Translations under genes and position numbers: made by a program
Shown: positions 11,200 to 21,705 of the stretch, piece after piece
Position numbering within the stretch: the stretch's first letter is position 1
How the letters are laid out: every line of letters begins with the position of its first letter
Assembly (NCBI RefSeq): GCF_000611645.1
Contig: NW_014013600.1
Coordinates: 1-45,489 of the forward strand
Source: Monoraphidium neglectum
Lineage: Eukaryota; Chlorophyta; Chlorophyceae; Sphaeropleales; Selenastraceae
Reading direction: 5' to 3'
DNA: 45,489 nucleotides
Notes under the pieces: model-generated
What the model saw: the letters and a program-made list of their open reading frames with translations, nothing else
Databases searched by the model: none
What the model was told of the DNA's origin: nothing

Positions 11200-12826
11200 A
11201 TGACAGCAGCAGTATACTGGGCAGCTGGGGCGGCTGCCGGCATCGCTGATGGCTGCGTGCTCGCCGTCGAGGAACTGTTTCCGTGGCCTGGTGGCGCCGT
11301 GCTAGGGGCGTGCGGGATCGAGAGCCCGCGCTCGAAGAAGGCCCAGGTGCACATGGAGCACGGAATCTATTGTGTGCGTGTGCGCCTGTGAGGCCTCTCG
11401 GCCAGTCGCGGTGCTCGCTCGCGGTCCTGACCCGCCTGTCTCGCTGTGCTCACCAACTGGCACTGGTCCACTGGCCCGGACGCAGGGGCGGCGCGGCGGC
11501 GACCAGCAGCAGGCCAACGGCGCCACTGGTGAGCCGGAAGCCTGCTGCAGCTGCTCTTACATTGCCCTGGAATTGAAACGTATTGTTTGGACGTATGGAC
11601 GTATAATTTCCCCTTACTTGCCATGGCTGTTGCACTGCCCTGCTTTGCACTGGTGCTGCAAGCACCTGTGTGCGCCACCACCACCCCGTCCCCCCCTTGC
11701 CCCCATCCCGCCCTCCGCCCCCGCCGCCCGTGCAACCCCCAGGCTCACCGGCCAAGAACCAGCTGTCTGTCACGGGCGACCGCGTGCTGTCCAAGGTTAA
11801 CAGCTTCCCAGTCGATGATCTGGCAGACGACCTGGGTGCAGAGTCCGGCCCAGACGCCGGGGAGCCCAAGCCGCCACCCATCCCCTCGTTCCGGCCGTCG
11901 CCGTCGCCGCTGCGGCGCGGCGGCGCTGATGATGCGGCCGGGGCGCTCAAGGTGCCCAAGCTTAAGCTGCCCAAGTCACCGCCTGACGTGGCGGGCCGGC
12001 AGGTGGGCGAGGCGCGTGCTGAACAGCCGGCACTTTGCCGACCAAACATGCGACCGTGACGGTCACATGTCCAGCACAGGCGGCTCCTTTGTTGGGAGTA
12101 TTTTGGGAGTCCAGCAGCCTGCCGCCTCTGCCCGTTGATTCCACCAGGGGTTGTTTTGAGCCCTCCACTCTCACGGCCTGGCGTGCGCCCCTTGTCGCAT
12201 CGCATCGCCCGACCCTCCCACCCCAACCCCGTGCACAAACCAACTTGCAGGACACCACCGCCGCGGCCAGCGCCTCTGCATCCTCCTCCCTCGCGTCCCC
12301 GCCCCCGCCGGTCAGCGCCCGCCTGACGGAGCAGGCCGTGCACCCCATAAACGCGGCGTTCGAGGCGGCGCGGGGGCGCGGGGGCGGCGGCGGCGGCGCG
12401 GCGGACGAGCCGGACGCGCTCACGATTGCCACGACCAACCGCTACACTTACGGCCTGGGGCCTGGGCAGGTGCGGGCCCATCGGCGGGCGGGGGCATAGC
12501 GGTCAGGCGGGGCGCGATTGAGGGGCCCTGCCGTCGGGGCTGCATGGGTCATGGCCGAAAATGTTTGCAGCTGTAGCCCCTGGGGCAGCACGCCCTGCCC
12601 GCCCGGAAACCCCCTGCTTTTCGCACGCCCTGTGCCTGCCCCCTTGCAAGCGATCCTCTTTGACCGCCTGCCCCCTGTGGCTTCCCCCGTCGTCCCGCAG
12701 GCGGCCAGCACCCCGCGCAGCGACGCGGCGGCGAGCGAGGGCGGCGGCGAGCACAAGAAGCGCGGCGGCCTGTTCAGAGCCCTGAGGCGCAAGGGCGGCA
12801 GCAAGGCCAACCAGGCGCTGCGCTGA
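11200..12826 (+). CDS. Uncharacterised protein, 264 aa, with basic C-terminus
   Basis: Exons: join(11200..11346, 11486..11528, 11743..12002, 12251..12469, 12701..12826). All four introns are GT-AG and the phases agree. I do not recognise a family. The protein starts MTAAVYWAAGAAAGIADG, then has a polar segment (NQLSVTGDRVLSKVNSF), an acidic stretch (DDLADDLGAESG), proline-rich and lysine-rich segments (KVPKLKLPKSP), a Gly run, and a strongly basic tail (HKKRGGLFRALRRKGG). The presence of ordered-looking segments kept in one frame across five exons argues for a real gene. The first exon and its start are the weakest part: the ATG at 11200 has a good context (GCCATGA), but an upstream exon is possible. 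It is divergent from the DHHC gene. No function is proposed. Confidence 0.6.
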
Positions 12827-14175
12827 TGTCACGACATCACTCGGCGACGCTTTTGGCCGGGGCCACCCAATCCAGCTTCAAAGCCCGTTGATGGTTGCTT
12901 TTGATTTGCACCCGTGCAATCAGCCTTGACAGTTGCTGCTCGCATCCGTAGCAAGCACACGGCCCCACACCATAGCGTTGCCGGTTGTCCGCCAGACAGC
13001 TTTATCTTCGCTTCTGGGTGCCAGGAGTTTGATGACCCCGCCCCGTGCCACGTTGCACCCGTGCTGCATCGTTAGCTCGACGGCATCGCCGCCCCTGCCG
13101 CCGCCTCTTGCCAGCCCCCCGTTTGCCAATGCGGTGCGGCGCGGCGAGCGCACGTCGCGCGTGGGCGGTGGTGACGTGGTTGCGCGGCAGAGACGTGCCA
13201 CCTGCATTCCTGTCTTGTGGAGTAGCGCAGTTGATCAAACTTTGCTTGAATCAGGATTGTGAGTAGCGCAGTCCATCAAACTTTGCTTGAAGCAGGATTG
13301 CCACAGCACACCACCTCCCATCTGGAGCAAGATTCAGTCGCGATGTTGATCACACGCCCCGCTTCAGCAACAAAGTCAACCTGCACGCCTCCCTGTCGCT
13401 TTTCCCCTGTGTTGTCCCTGGTACCCCGATGCCCATGCCTGCTGCCCCGCCGCATACCCCTGCCTGAAAGGCTCAACAACCCAGGCCATGCCCGCCAGCG
13501 GGCTCGTTTGGCTAATCGAGGGTGAGGATGGGGCTACCCTTGGACCTGCGCTTTGCGCACGCTGAGCTCTCCACTCTACTGCTGGCCCTGTACGTACCCA
13601 CATCACGCGCACGAGGGTCTGAGCCGCTGTACGCGCGTGTCGCGCCATTTCGCCCCGAACAACCCTTGTCCGTCTGCTGCGCCAGCTTTGCAGCGCGTTT
13701 GTGAGCGTATCACACTGTCGAGCTGTCTGTCTTTGTGAGGGCCGCGCATTGGTTGCAACGTGAGGACCAGCCTCTGTGACTTCGGTACGACAAGAACATT
13801 CCAAGCGGCCCCAGGGGGGGAGGCTTTGTGGGTGCAGCAGGGCAGGGCACGAATTTACTGGATGGGACAGGGTGGCCGCGGCGTGGCGTATTTGCAGCAC
13901 TGGTTGCTTGAGTTCTGGTGCCCAGCGGTTCCGCTGTCGCCGGGGGATGGCGCAGCCATGCATCCAAAGCCGCGTACTCAGGAGGTGGCGGCGCCCATCC
14001 ACCTGAAGAGACGCAACAAACAGGCACCAAGGGGACCAGGCCGGCTGGCACACATTGTTGTTGCTTTCAACCACTCATGCACAGACGCTGCATAACCCCT
14101 TCCGGATCAATCAAAGCCCATGTGCTGGCATGCGGTCAGACTCCACATTCATGTCTGAGCGAGGCTCATTATACA
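12827..14175. other. Intergenic region between convergent genes
   Basis: About 1.35 kb between the stop of the plus-strand 264-aa gene and the probable 3' end of the PAF-acetylhydrolase gene. No conserved coding sequence was found on either strand. It contains the 41-bp tandem duplication listed separately. Confidence 0.5.
13220..13301. repeat. 41-bp tandem direct duplication
   Basis: Units 13220-13260 and 13261-13301 lie back to back and differ at only a few positions. Both contain GAGTAGCGCAGT and ATCAAACTTTGCTTGAA. It lies in non-coding sequence between convergent genes. Confidence 0.85.
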
Positions 14176-14180
14176 TTACA
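14176..14180 (-). terminator. Probable poly(A) signal TGTAA of the PAF-acetylhydrolase gene
   Basis: TGTAA on the minus strand about 195 nt after the stop at 14373. TGTAA is the usual green-algal polyadenylation element; the distance is typical. Confidence 0.45.
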
Positions 14181-14372
14181 ATGAAGGTGGATGCAGTCAG
14201 ATCGGCTTGTCGTAGTCAGAGGTGCGCGATTGGCAGGTTGACACCGAATGCAGTTAAGCAGGGGCGCCATCCAGCATGTCGCTGCTGCACCCAACTGCAC
14301 CGCCGGCAAAAACAATCTGCGCGCGTCTGCCACGCCGCCCCCAGGGATTCGCGCGCAGCGCAGGGCCGTCGG

Positions 14373-17300
14373 TCACGCGTGCACCTCCAGAATCCTCAGC
14401 AGCCCCTCTTCCTTGAACTTGGCATACGCCTCCAACTCGCCCGGCCAAACCCTGACGTGCGCCGCGCCAGCCGCCGCCGCCGCCGCTGCCGCCGCCGCGC
14501 CCACTCCGTCGACGGTGCGGCTCGCAGAAGCGCATTCCGGGAGGCCGCCCCCCGGCCGGTGTCCGTTGTGCTGCGACGGCGGCGCGTCGCGCCCGTTTTT
14601 GGATGCATGCTCCTCAACCGCCAGCTCAGCGGCCTCGTCAGTCACCACCCCTTCCAGCACCTTCTCCACTGCTTCCCCCTCCCGGCCGCCGCCGCCGCCG
14701 CCCTCGCCGCCGCCGCTGCTCGCCGCCGCCGCCGCCGCCGCCGCCGCGCCCTCCGCCTCCACCTCCGCCGCCGCCGTAATACCGCCCGCCGCCGGCCACG
14801 GGCCGCCGGCGGCGTAGTGGGCGCGGCAGAACCTCACGGCGCACTCGCAGATCAGGCGCAGCGACGCCGCGGCACTGATGGGGTCCGGCTTGATGCCCAT
14901 CACGGCCAGCACGCGGCGCGCCACCGCTGAGCCCTCGAGCAGCGCGGGGACGTCGCTGAAGGAGTGGTGCTTGGTGTGGGCAGGCACCACCAGCAGCGCG
15001 CCGCCGCCGCGGCCGCTGCCGCTGCCGTCGTCCCTGCGAGGAGGGGGGGGCCGGGGCGGGGGCGGGCAGGAGAGGGGCGTGAGTCGGCCGACTGACCAAA
15101 CACTTATGGTTTCAAAACATCTGGTGCTTGATGACGGTCGTCACCCTATGCGTTCAGCAAGCACGTGCTCCGCGGGCAGCGCCGCTAAGGCACTGATTTG
15201 CGCTGTCCGGCAGCGCTGTCGGTCCCGTGTCCCGCCGCTGGCGCTGCGCAGCAGGCACAGCGCGGCCGCGACCGCGGCCGCACCGCGCCGCGCTGCGCCG
15301 CACCTGTGCCGCGCCGCCTCCAAAACGGCTTCCTGCCGCGGGCCGTTGCAGGGCAGGGACCCGTCGATGCCCTTTGGCGTGTTCCAGTCGTCGCTGCCTA
15401 TGATCTGCAGCGGCGTGGTGCAGCCTGGGGCCCACTGCGTGAGGGCGGGGCTGCCCGAAGGCAGGATGGTCCACCTGGGATGTGAGTGATGTCAGGGAAG
15501 GGCAAGGCAGAGAGGTTTTAAAGGTTTGAGCAGGGGCGCGTGCATCAAGAGGGGGGGCAAAGGTTGCGCAGCCGCACAATGTGCACAAGCCGTGGCCGCT
15601 GATATGCCGATGAGAAAAATTGTGATCATGAGAAGTTGCAGAATCTGCTGGGGCTGGGCAGGCATGACGCCGGCGGGACCGCGCTCTGTCACAAGCCCCT
15701 GTACGCTACGCGCCATGCGCACCGCCAACCCCTCGCCCTCACCATGGGTCCATGGCTACCGCCGCCGCGAATTCTGGGTGCTGCGACGCCGCCAGCGCCG
15801 CGGTGGCGCCGCCGCAGGAGTGGCCCATGACCGTCAGCTTTGACAGGTCAAGGGCGCCCTGAGGGGGGTGAGGGGTGAGGGTCGGGGTCGGGAGGGCGTG
15901 GGGGGCGGTTATGGGACAGAGGTGGAGGGGCGGCACCTGAAGGGCAACGCAGGCGGAGCGGCGTCCAAAATTATGCTTCTAGGGCCGCAGGTGGGCTTAG
16001 TGCAGGGCGGGGCCTGGATCCGCAGCGACCGGCGCGCCTGTAATGCTGCCAACTGCCAGTGCCACTTGACAAACGCGTCGTCAGACACGCACTGACAGCG
16101 TCTTGGTGATGATTGTCACCCATAGCCGGCTGGCTGTGATGACCAAAATTATCAGGGGCGTGCAGGCGCCTAGCCCACAGAGTACCATACATGCTTGCCT
16201 TGTCCCCGCGTCACACCTTGAAGGACGCTTGGGCGCTGCCATCCTTGCCATCTCCACTCAGCACAAAAGAGCCCTCCGCCACAGAGCCCGCTGGGGTGTG
16301 CAAACGGGGATGGTGAGGCAAGGGAAAGGTCGAAAAGGCCCGGAAACGAACCCAAAATGGCTGCCGATGCACCGAATTGATCAGCCGCAGCGACAAGGCA
16401 ACACAGGCAAAACGCTCTCGTCAAAGCAGATTTCACTACCCCCTCCTCAAGCACACGCCGCATGCCATCCCTGACTGCGACGAGCGCAGCCGCGCGGCGC
16501 AGATCAGCACCGACGCACCCTCATTCAGGCTCCGCATTATCTTGACTGCGCTCATAACCTCGGACACGCGATAGTGACACTTGGCCTCCAGCACCGGTCC
16601 CGTCCCCAGCCCAGCAAACAGCTTCCAGGTGCCGTCAGCTAGCAGGGCTGCGCCCTGCCGATTTGCAGTCGGGACAGGAGCGGGTTTGTCGGGGGCTGTG
16701 CAAGCGGCGGCGCGAGCGGCATGAAGCTCAAGGCACCTGCATGCATGGCTCGCCCTGTCCTGCCCAACCCAAAGCCGATTAGCGGGGTGCTACGAATGCC
16801 TTGAGCTCACAAAATCTCAGCTGGTGCTGCTCATGCTGACCAGAGCTTGCTGCATGCACCAACAGGGCCCCAAGATATCCAGAGCACATCCCAGGTAACA
16901 CATACCCATCAGAAAAGTGCATCCCGTCGCACACCCACTCGCGGGCCCACACACACACGCACGCAAGCACGCATGCACGCACGCACACACACACACACAC
17001 ACAGGCACACGCGCACACCTCCCACCCACCGAGCTGCCGTCCGCATGCTCCACCGCCACCACCACGCAGCCGCGAGACGCGACCTCGGTGCACACGCTGC
17101 TGTAGGTGTTGCGATTCGCGGCGGCGCCAGGGCTGAAGATGACCAAGGGGAAGGGGTCAGAGCCGAGGAACGCCAAGGGGGCGTTGTACAGCACCGGCAT
17201 GCGCGTCGCCGCGCCTGCATGGTTGCGGGCAAGTCAGGGCTGCGCTTGTTGGGCTGGGGTTGGCCGGGGTGGGGGAGGCATGGAGCGTCTGCAGTCAGAA

Positions 17301-18165
17301 CAACCCGTTCAGCGGCCGCTGACGGGCAGCGGGTCGCGGCAGCAAGGGCAGCGCGCCGACGCCGCTGCGCTGCACTGTCAGAACCCGCATTCTGCAGAGG
17401 TGTCGCCTGCTGGCATGCTGTTCAGCATCCAAAAAGTGAATCCACCGGCCCTTTGATCGATCCGTTGCAACCGACTGATTAATAATTCACCCATGAGGCG
17501 CACCAGATGCCCATGCGGCGCCCTGCAGCACGTTTTTGGCGATCCGCCACTTGAGAGACTTGGCGCTGAAGAACGCAAACGTCACGTACCCTGGGCACCG
17601 GGCGGCGCGGCGCCAAGGCCGCGCGGAATCGTGCGCATGAGGGATCGGGCGGCGGGGCACCCAACCGCAGGCGCGCACAGGCGCGGCTGCAACTTATCCC
17701 TCCGGAATCCGGCGGCCTGGTGTTTGCCGCACTGTGCTTGTGGGTTCCCAAGTGTCGCTTGAGCGCCACTAAGCCCGCACGCCCCCCACCTTTGGCATAC
17801 ATCATGTCCTGAATCCAGTTGACAGACCCGCCCTTGGCCCCGGCGGCGGCCGGGTAGAACAGCCGCCCGGTCACATTCTGCGGGAACCGAGCGGGTCAGG
17901 GCTGTTACAAAGCAGGCGTGCGTGTGCTGGCTAGGGGCGGGGTGCAGCAAGCCCTGCACGCTGTGCGCTGGCAGTGCATAGGCAGCTGCCCAAAGGTGCA
18001 TATGCTGCGAATGATGTCGGCGCGACACTTTTGTCGCCCAAACCAGCGCATGGGCCGGCAATCCTCCAGCTGTGCTCTCACGTTGTGTGCATCGATTGGA
18101 GCTGTGCCCAGCCGCCACGTAAAGTCGCGACAGCCGACAGCAAAGGGGCCTGTTGGCGGCAGCAT
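14373..18165 (-). CDS. PAF-acetylhydrolase-like lipase (plasma/type II family)
   Basis: Exons: complement(join(14373..15033, 15304..15474, 15743..15858, 16217..16290, 16519..16654, 17030..17214, 17504..17590, 17790..17877, 18082..18165)), 533 aa. The family cleaves short or oxidised sn-2 acyl chains from phospholipids. Its signatures appear in order: GPFAVGC (6-12), TGRLFYP, FPLVIFSPGAAANRNTYS with the oxyanion region at 113-116, VVVAVEHADGS, the nucleophile elbow GHSCGG with Ser232, MDPWW with Asp255 as likely acid, and HHSFSD with His336 as likely base. So the catalytic triad is complete. After it come about 180 extra residues rich in Ala, Gly and Glu, interrupted by conserved-looking helices (SLRLICECAVRFCRAHY), longer than the animal enzymes' tail. 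The ATG at 18165 is the first after an in-frame stop; there is no clear signal peptide, so a cytosolic form is inferred unless an upstream exon is missing. Confidence 0.88.
16985..17003. repeat. (CA)n microsatellite in PAF-acetylhydrolase intron 4
   Basis: CA repeat on the plus strand, thus TG on the transcript, starting about 25 nt after the 5' splice site at 17029. It is flanked by degenerate CACG repeats from about 16948. Confidence 0.75.
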
Positions 18166-18800
18166 CGGCGACCGCTGCAGCACGAGAGGCAGAGCTTAGG
18201 CGTCACACGATAACTCAACCACGACAAAGCTGCCCCTGCGCTGCGACTACGGAATTCAATTGTTGTGAAAGGCACATCAACTGCGCCTGTGTGAGCCCCG
18301 AGTCTCTCGCGGTCGTGGTGATTACGATTGAATTTTCCCGATCACGCTGCTGAAGGAGCACTGACCCAGCGCGTTTCCTTGCTTACTATCTTGATAATTG
18401 TGGCAAATCCCACTGGCAGCATACAAGGCGCGCAGATCAAAACGAGCTCATGTGGCTTTCGTTTTCCAGCGCCTGCATCAACAACCAAGTTTTGACTGAC
18501 GCGGCTGTGCTGTGGATAGCTGCAAGCACTTCGGCTGTCTGCCACCGCGCTTAGGACAGGCGAGGGGGCCGAACAAACAGGCACATGCGCTGCATGGGTG
18601 CTGGCGCGGGGCACTGAGGCAGGACGAGAGCCATCGGGCTGGGGTTGCTGTGGTGTTGTCAAAGGCAGTGAAGGGGCCTGGAATCTCGTTTCATGAACAC
18701 ATAAAGGTAAGGTCGCATCCAGCAATGATGTTCAGTCAGGCCCCACTCCCGAACCCACTCCCGCCAAGCAAGTGCGCTGCTGGCGAGCAGGGCCGCCCGC
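18166..18800. other. PAF-acetylhydrolase upstream region
   Basis: Non-coding as far as can be seen. It should contain the promoter of the PAF-acetylhydrolase gene. Part of it (18200-18520) is poorer in G+C than its surroundings. No conserved element was recognised. Confidence 0.4.
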
Positions 18801-19356
18801 TCAGGCCTCAACCTGCTCCCGCAGGCAGCTGATTGTCGCTGTGGACAGTGACTGACGAGGCGGTGCTGCGGGGTTGGGGGGAAGGGTCGCGGACGGATGA
18901 GGAGGCGTCCATACGAGCCGCAGCCCGGGCCGTGGGCTGCGCCAGGCCCCACGCCCGCGCAGGCGTGACGACGGGGCCTAGCAGCAAGTCAGCACGAGCA
19001 GGGGGCGGCGTCATAGCATGCCGCAGGCACGTCGCAGCATCATGCCCTGCGCGAGGTGCGGCCCAGGTCGGCGGCTCACGCCAGGACATAGTGTACGCGC
19101 CGCCGGCCACGGTCTTCTTGCAGGCTTTGCAGCCCCAGATGCCGACGGCAACATGATTCACGGCCAACTGAGACATGCAGCGCGGCGCGGTAAAGGAGGG
19201 AAGGAGGCGGGGTATTAGGCTGACATCGGCGGCGTCGCATGTTTTGGAGATGGCCGTGCTCGCCATGCAACCAGTGTCGCGCGTCCACGGGGCCGCTGCT
19301 GGGCGGACGCGCTCCTGTGGCCCACAGGTGACAAAGGTGTAGCTGCCCAGGGCGTG
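18801..19356 (-). pseudogene. Decayed copy of ribosomal protein eL43 (L37a) gene
   Basis: Three blocks in the right order and spacing resemble the 3' two-thirds of an eL43 gene. Block 19321-19356 gives HALGSYTFVTCG, which resembles the first zinc-finger half (family QHAKY-C-x-F-CG) but with a first cysteine replaced. Block 19087-19167 starts after a TCTCAG acceptor and gives AVNHVAVGIWGCKACKKTV then AGGAYTM, nearly identical to the family except K-to-N and R-to-H changes. Block 18801-18865 follows a CCCCGCAG acceptor and gives TASSVTVHS, then needs a shift of one base (extra base near 18837) to read TISCLREQVEA and stop, the usual C-terminus. Both donors are lost (no GT in position). No N-terminal exons were found. 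The intron-like gaps show it arose by gene duplication, not from an mRNA copy. Confidence 0.7.
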
Positions 19357-21705
19357 GGTGCCTGATGCCGCCCCTCAAGCAGGCGCCGCGTCTGCCTGCC
19401 GCTGCTGTAAGACCTTCAATCCTGCTCCTGTTGTGTGGGGCTACCGTAGTATACATCAGGCATCCATTGTTAACCAGTCCACCCCACCCCAGCACACTCC
19501 ACTGCCCGTGGCCGAGCAGCTCTGCGCCCCAGCACTCCCGGGACCGAGGGCTTAGTTGCCTTCTTACTTGTCTGGCATGAATAATCTCATAAATGCCAAA
19601 AAGGCACTCGTGCGAACGGGGGGTAGCACAGTGTCGGCATCATAGGCAATACTTTGTATGAGTGGTGTTGAAAATCAGTGCGTGCAAAGATGCTGGTAAG
19701 GCAGGAGACCCTGAGAGCTTGTAGCGGCCGACCCTGACATAGGGCATGCGCCATGCCCAAATACCACAAGCAGCGGCCCCTCAGAAGCCGCGCCGCAAGG
19801 GTGCGTCCAGCAATCGTTGTGAGGCGGCAACAGTGCAGATTGAATTGAGAACAGGCCAAAGTGTTGCCCCAGAAACCACGCATAGAGTTCGCAAAAACGG
19901 TGGATGCTGCCGCATTCGCACATCCACCTGTGCCGTGCGCCGCTGCTGGCACTGGCTCAAGTGATCACAAAAAAGGTGGTGGACTGGAAATCCCAGGATT
20001 AACCAGGGCAGGCCACTGGCTAAAAGATCCAGGGGCAGCAGCACGCTGGCCGTTGCTGCTCAACCCCGCTGCCTGAGCTGCAACCTGGCGTCGCGCCTGC
20101 ATGACGGCCTGGCAGTGCAAGGGAACGCAGGCGGGGGGCCCCACGCCGACACCTGTCCCTGGCAGGTCCCGAGGGATGGGGTGGGACTCCCCTCTGGGCG
20201 CAGCAAACTTCTGGACAGCCTTGAACTGGCAAGAGGAGGCCGCTGCACAGGAAACCCGCGCAGGGGCCCGCTGAGACAGCCAAACGCAGATCGGCCGAGG
20301 CAGCCAGAGGGACGTGTGGGGGAATGTGAGGATTGTGCCCGGCCACAGTGAGGGGCTGCGTGTGTGAGGAGGGACGCCACGTCAGGGCGGCGTTCCAACC
20401 GACAGATATTTGGGGCGAGAGTGTCAGGACGAGAGCAAAAGAGTGCGAGCAAAGGGGGAGAGGAGGCTGGTGGCCGCGCTGGACGCCGCGGCGGCTGCAC
20501 CCAAGACGAATGTATCACAAGCATGCGCGCAGCTGGGCGAGGCAGCAGCCCGGCAAGCCTTTCCAACGAGGGATGCCGGCGTGTGTCCAGGCTGGCCTGT
20601 GTGACGCGCCGCGCCCCGGTCGCAAAGGACGGGGGTGACATTCATGTGCGTGCACGCCATGTGTGCCTGGATGCAACGCCGGGGAATCGGGGTCAGTGCC
20701 AGCCAGCAGAGGTATGGACATGGGAGCGACGTCAACCCTGGCTTGCCTGACCTCAAGCCGAGGCCTCGAGCCGGGTGTCTCAGGATTGCCGGCCGCAGCG
20801 TAAAGTTCGGCCATCCTGCCCCTGCAGTGCACGAGTCGTTCACATGACTAGAGGAGGCCGCCAGCCCGACAGACACGGCGCCTCATGCGCGCGCCGGCCA
20901 AGCCTGAAGGGTGGCAATTCAGGCCTCGTTCCGAGCGGGGAAAGGTCGCCGCCACAGTTGGCGGGCGTAAAGCAGGGACGGCGCAGCCTTAGGCAGCACA
21001 GACAGTTCTGCGGCCCGTGCAGGCCAAAATGCGGCAGCAGTGAGGACATCAACGCGGGTCGGAGCTACGTCAGGTCTTTCCAAGCCGGCGCGATACGCGC
21101 GTGAAATGCCTGCGGCCTGGCCGCGCGCCCGCAGACGCCCACGAGGCCCGCGCAGTACTCAACTGGGGCTGCGCACGGGCGCACGCGCCACTTCCGGCGC
21201 GGAGACATCGCAAGGGCGTGTCGCGAGGGGGGCACTAGGCCCCTTGGACCAATCATATATCCGCCGTGCGCCTTGCCTGCGCCAAAGCAAGCAGCGCTGA
21301 TACCGCGTGCCGCTGCGCGTTGGCACGCTGTTTTTGTTCATTGCAATGGAAAAAATGTGTGTGCTGGTGTGTAAATCCTGCCCTTGCAAAAGCTGCGCCG
21401 AATTGGCGCAGGCGTAGCCCCCGCACGTTGCGGATGTGTGGGCAAATTGAAGCTGCTTCACAAAGCTGGGGACTGCAGCCCTGTGGACCCCTCGGCCGCT
21501 GTGCAGGCTTGAGTTCCCATCACTTTGGGAGGGGGGGGGGGTTCACCACAAAACAACGCATCGGGCTGCGCCCAGCTGATTGCGAGGCAAGGTGTCCAAT
21601 GGCGTTGAGATGACGAGCAATCCCTGCACCGCAGGACGTTGCACCTCGGCCACCGCCGCCGCCGCTGCCCCCATGCGGCGCTCCTGCAGTCAACTGCGCT
21701 GCCGC
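19357..21705. other. Unassigned intergenic region
   Basis: About 2.3 kb without recognisable genes. Open frames on both strands are Arg/Pro/Ala-rich with no family motifs, and no eL43 N-terminal exon (YGTRYGASL) could be found here. A G10 homopolymer lies at about 21531-21541. It probably holds the 3' UTR of the gene that ends at 21706. Confidence 0.4.
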
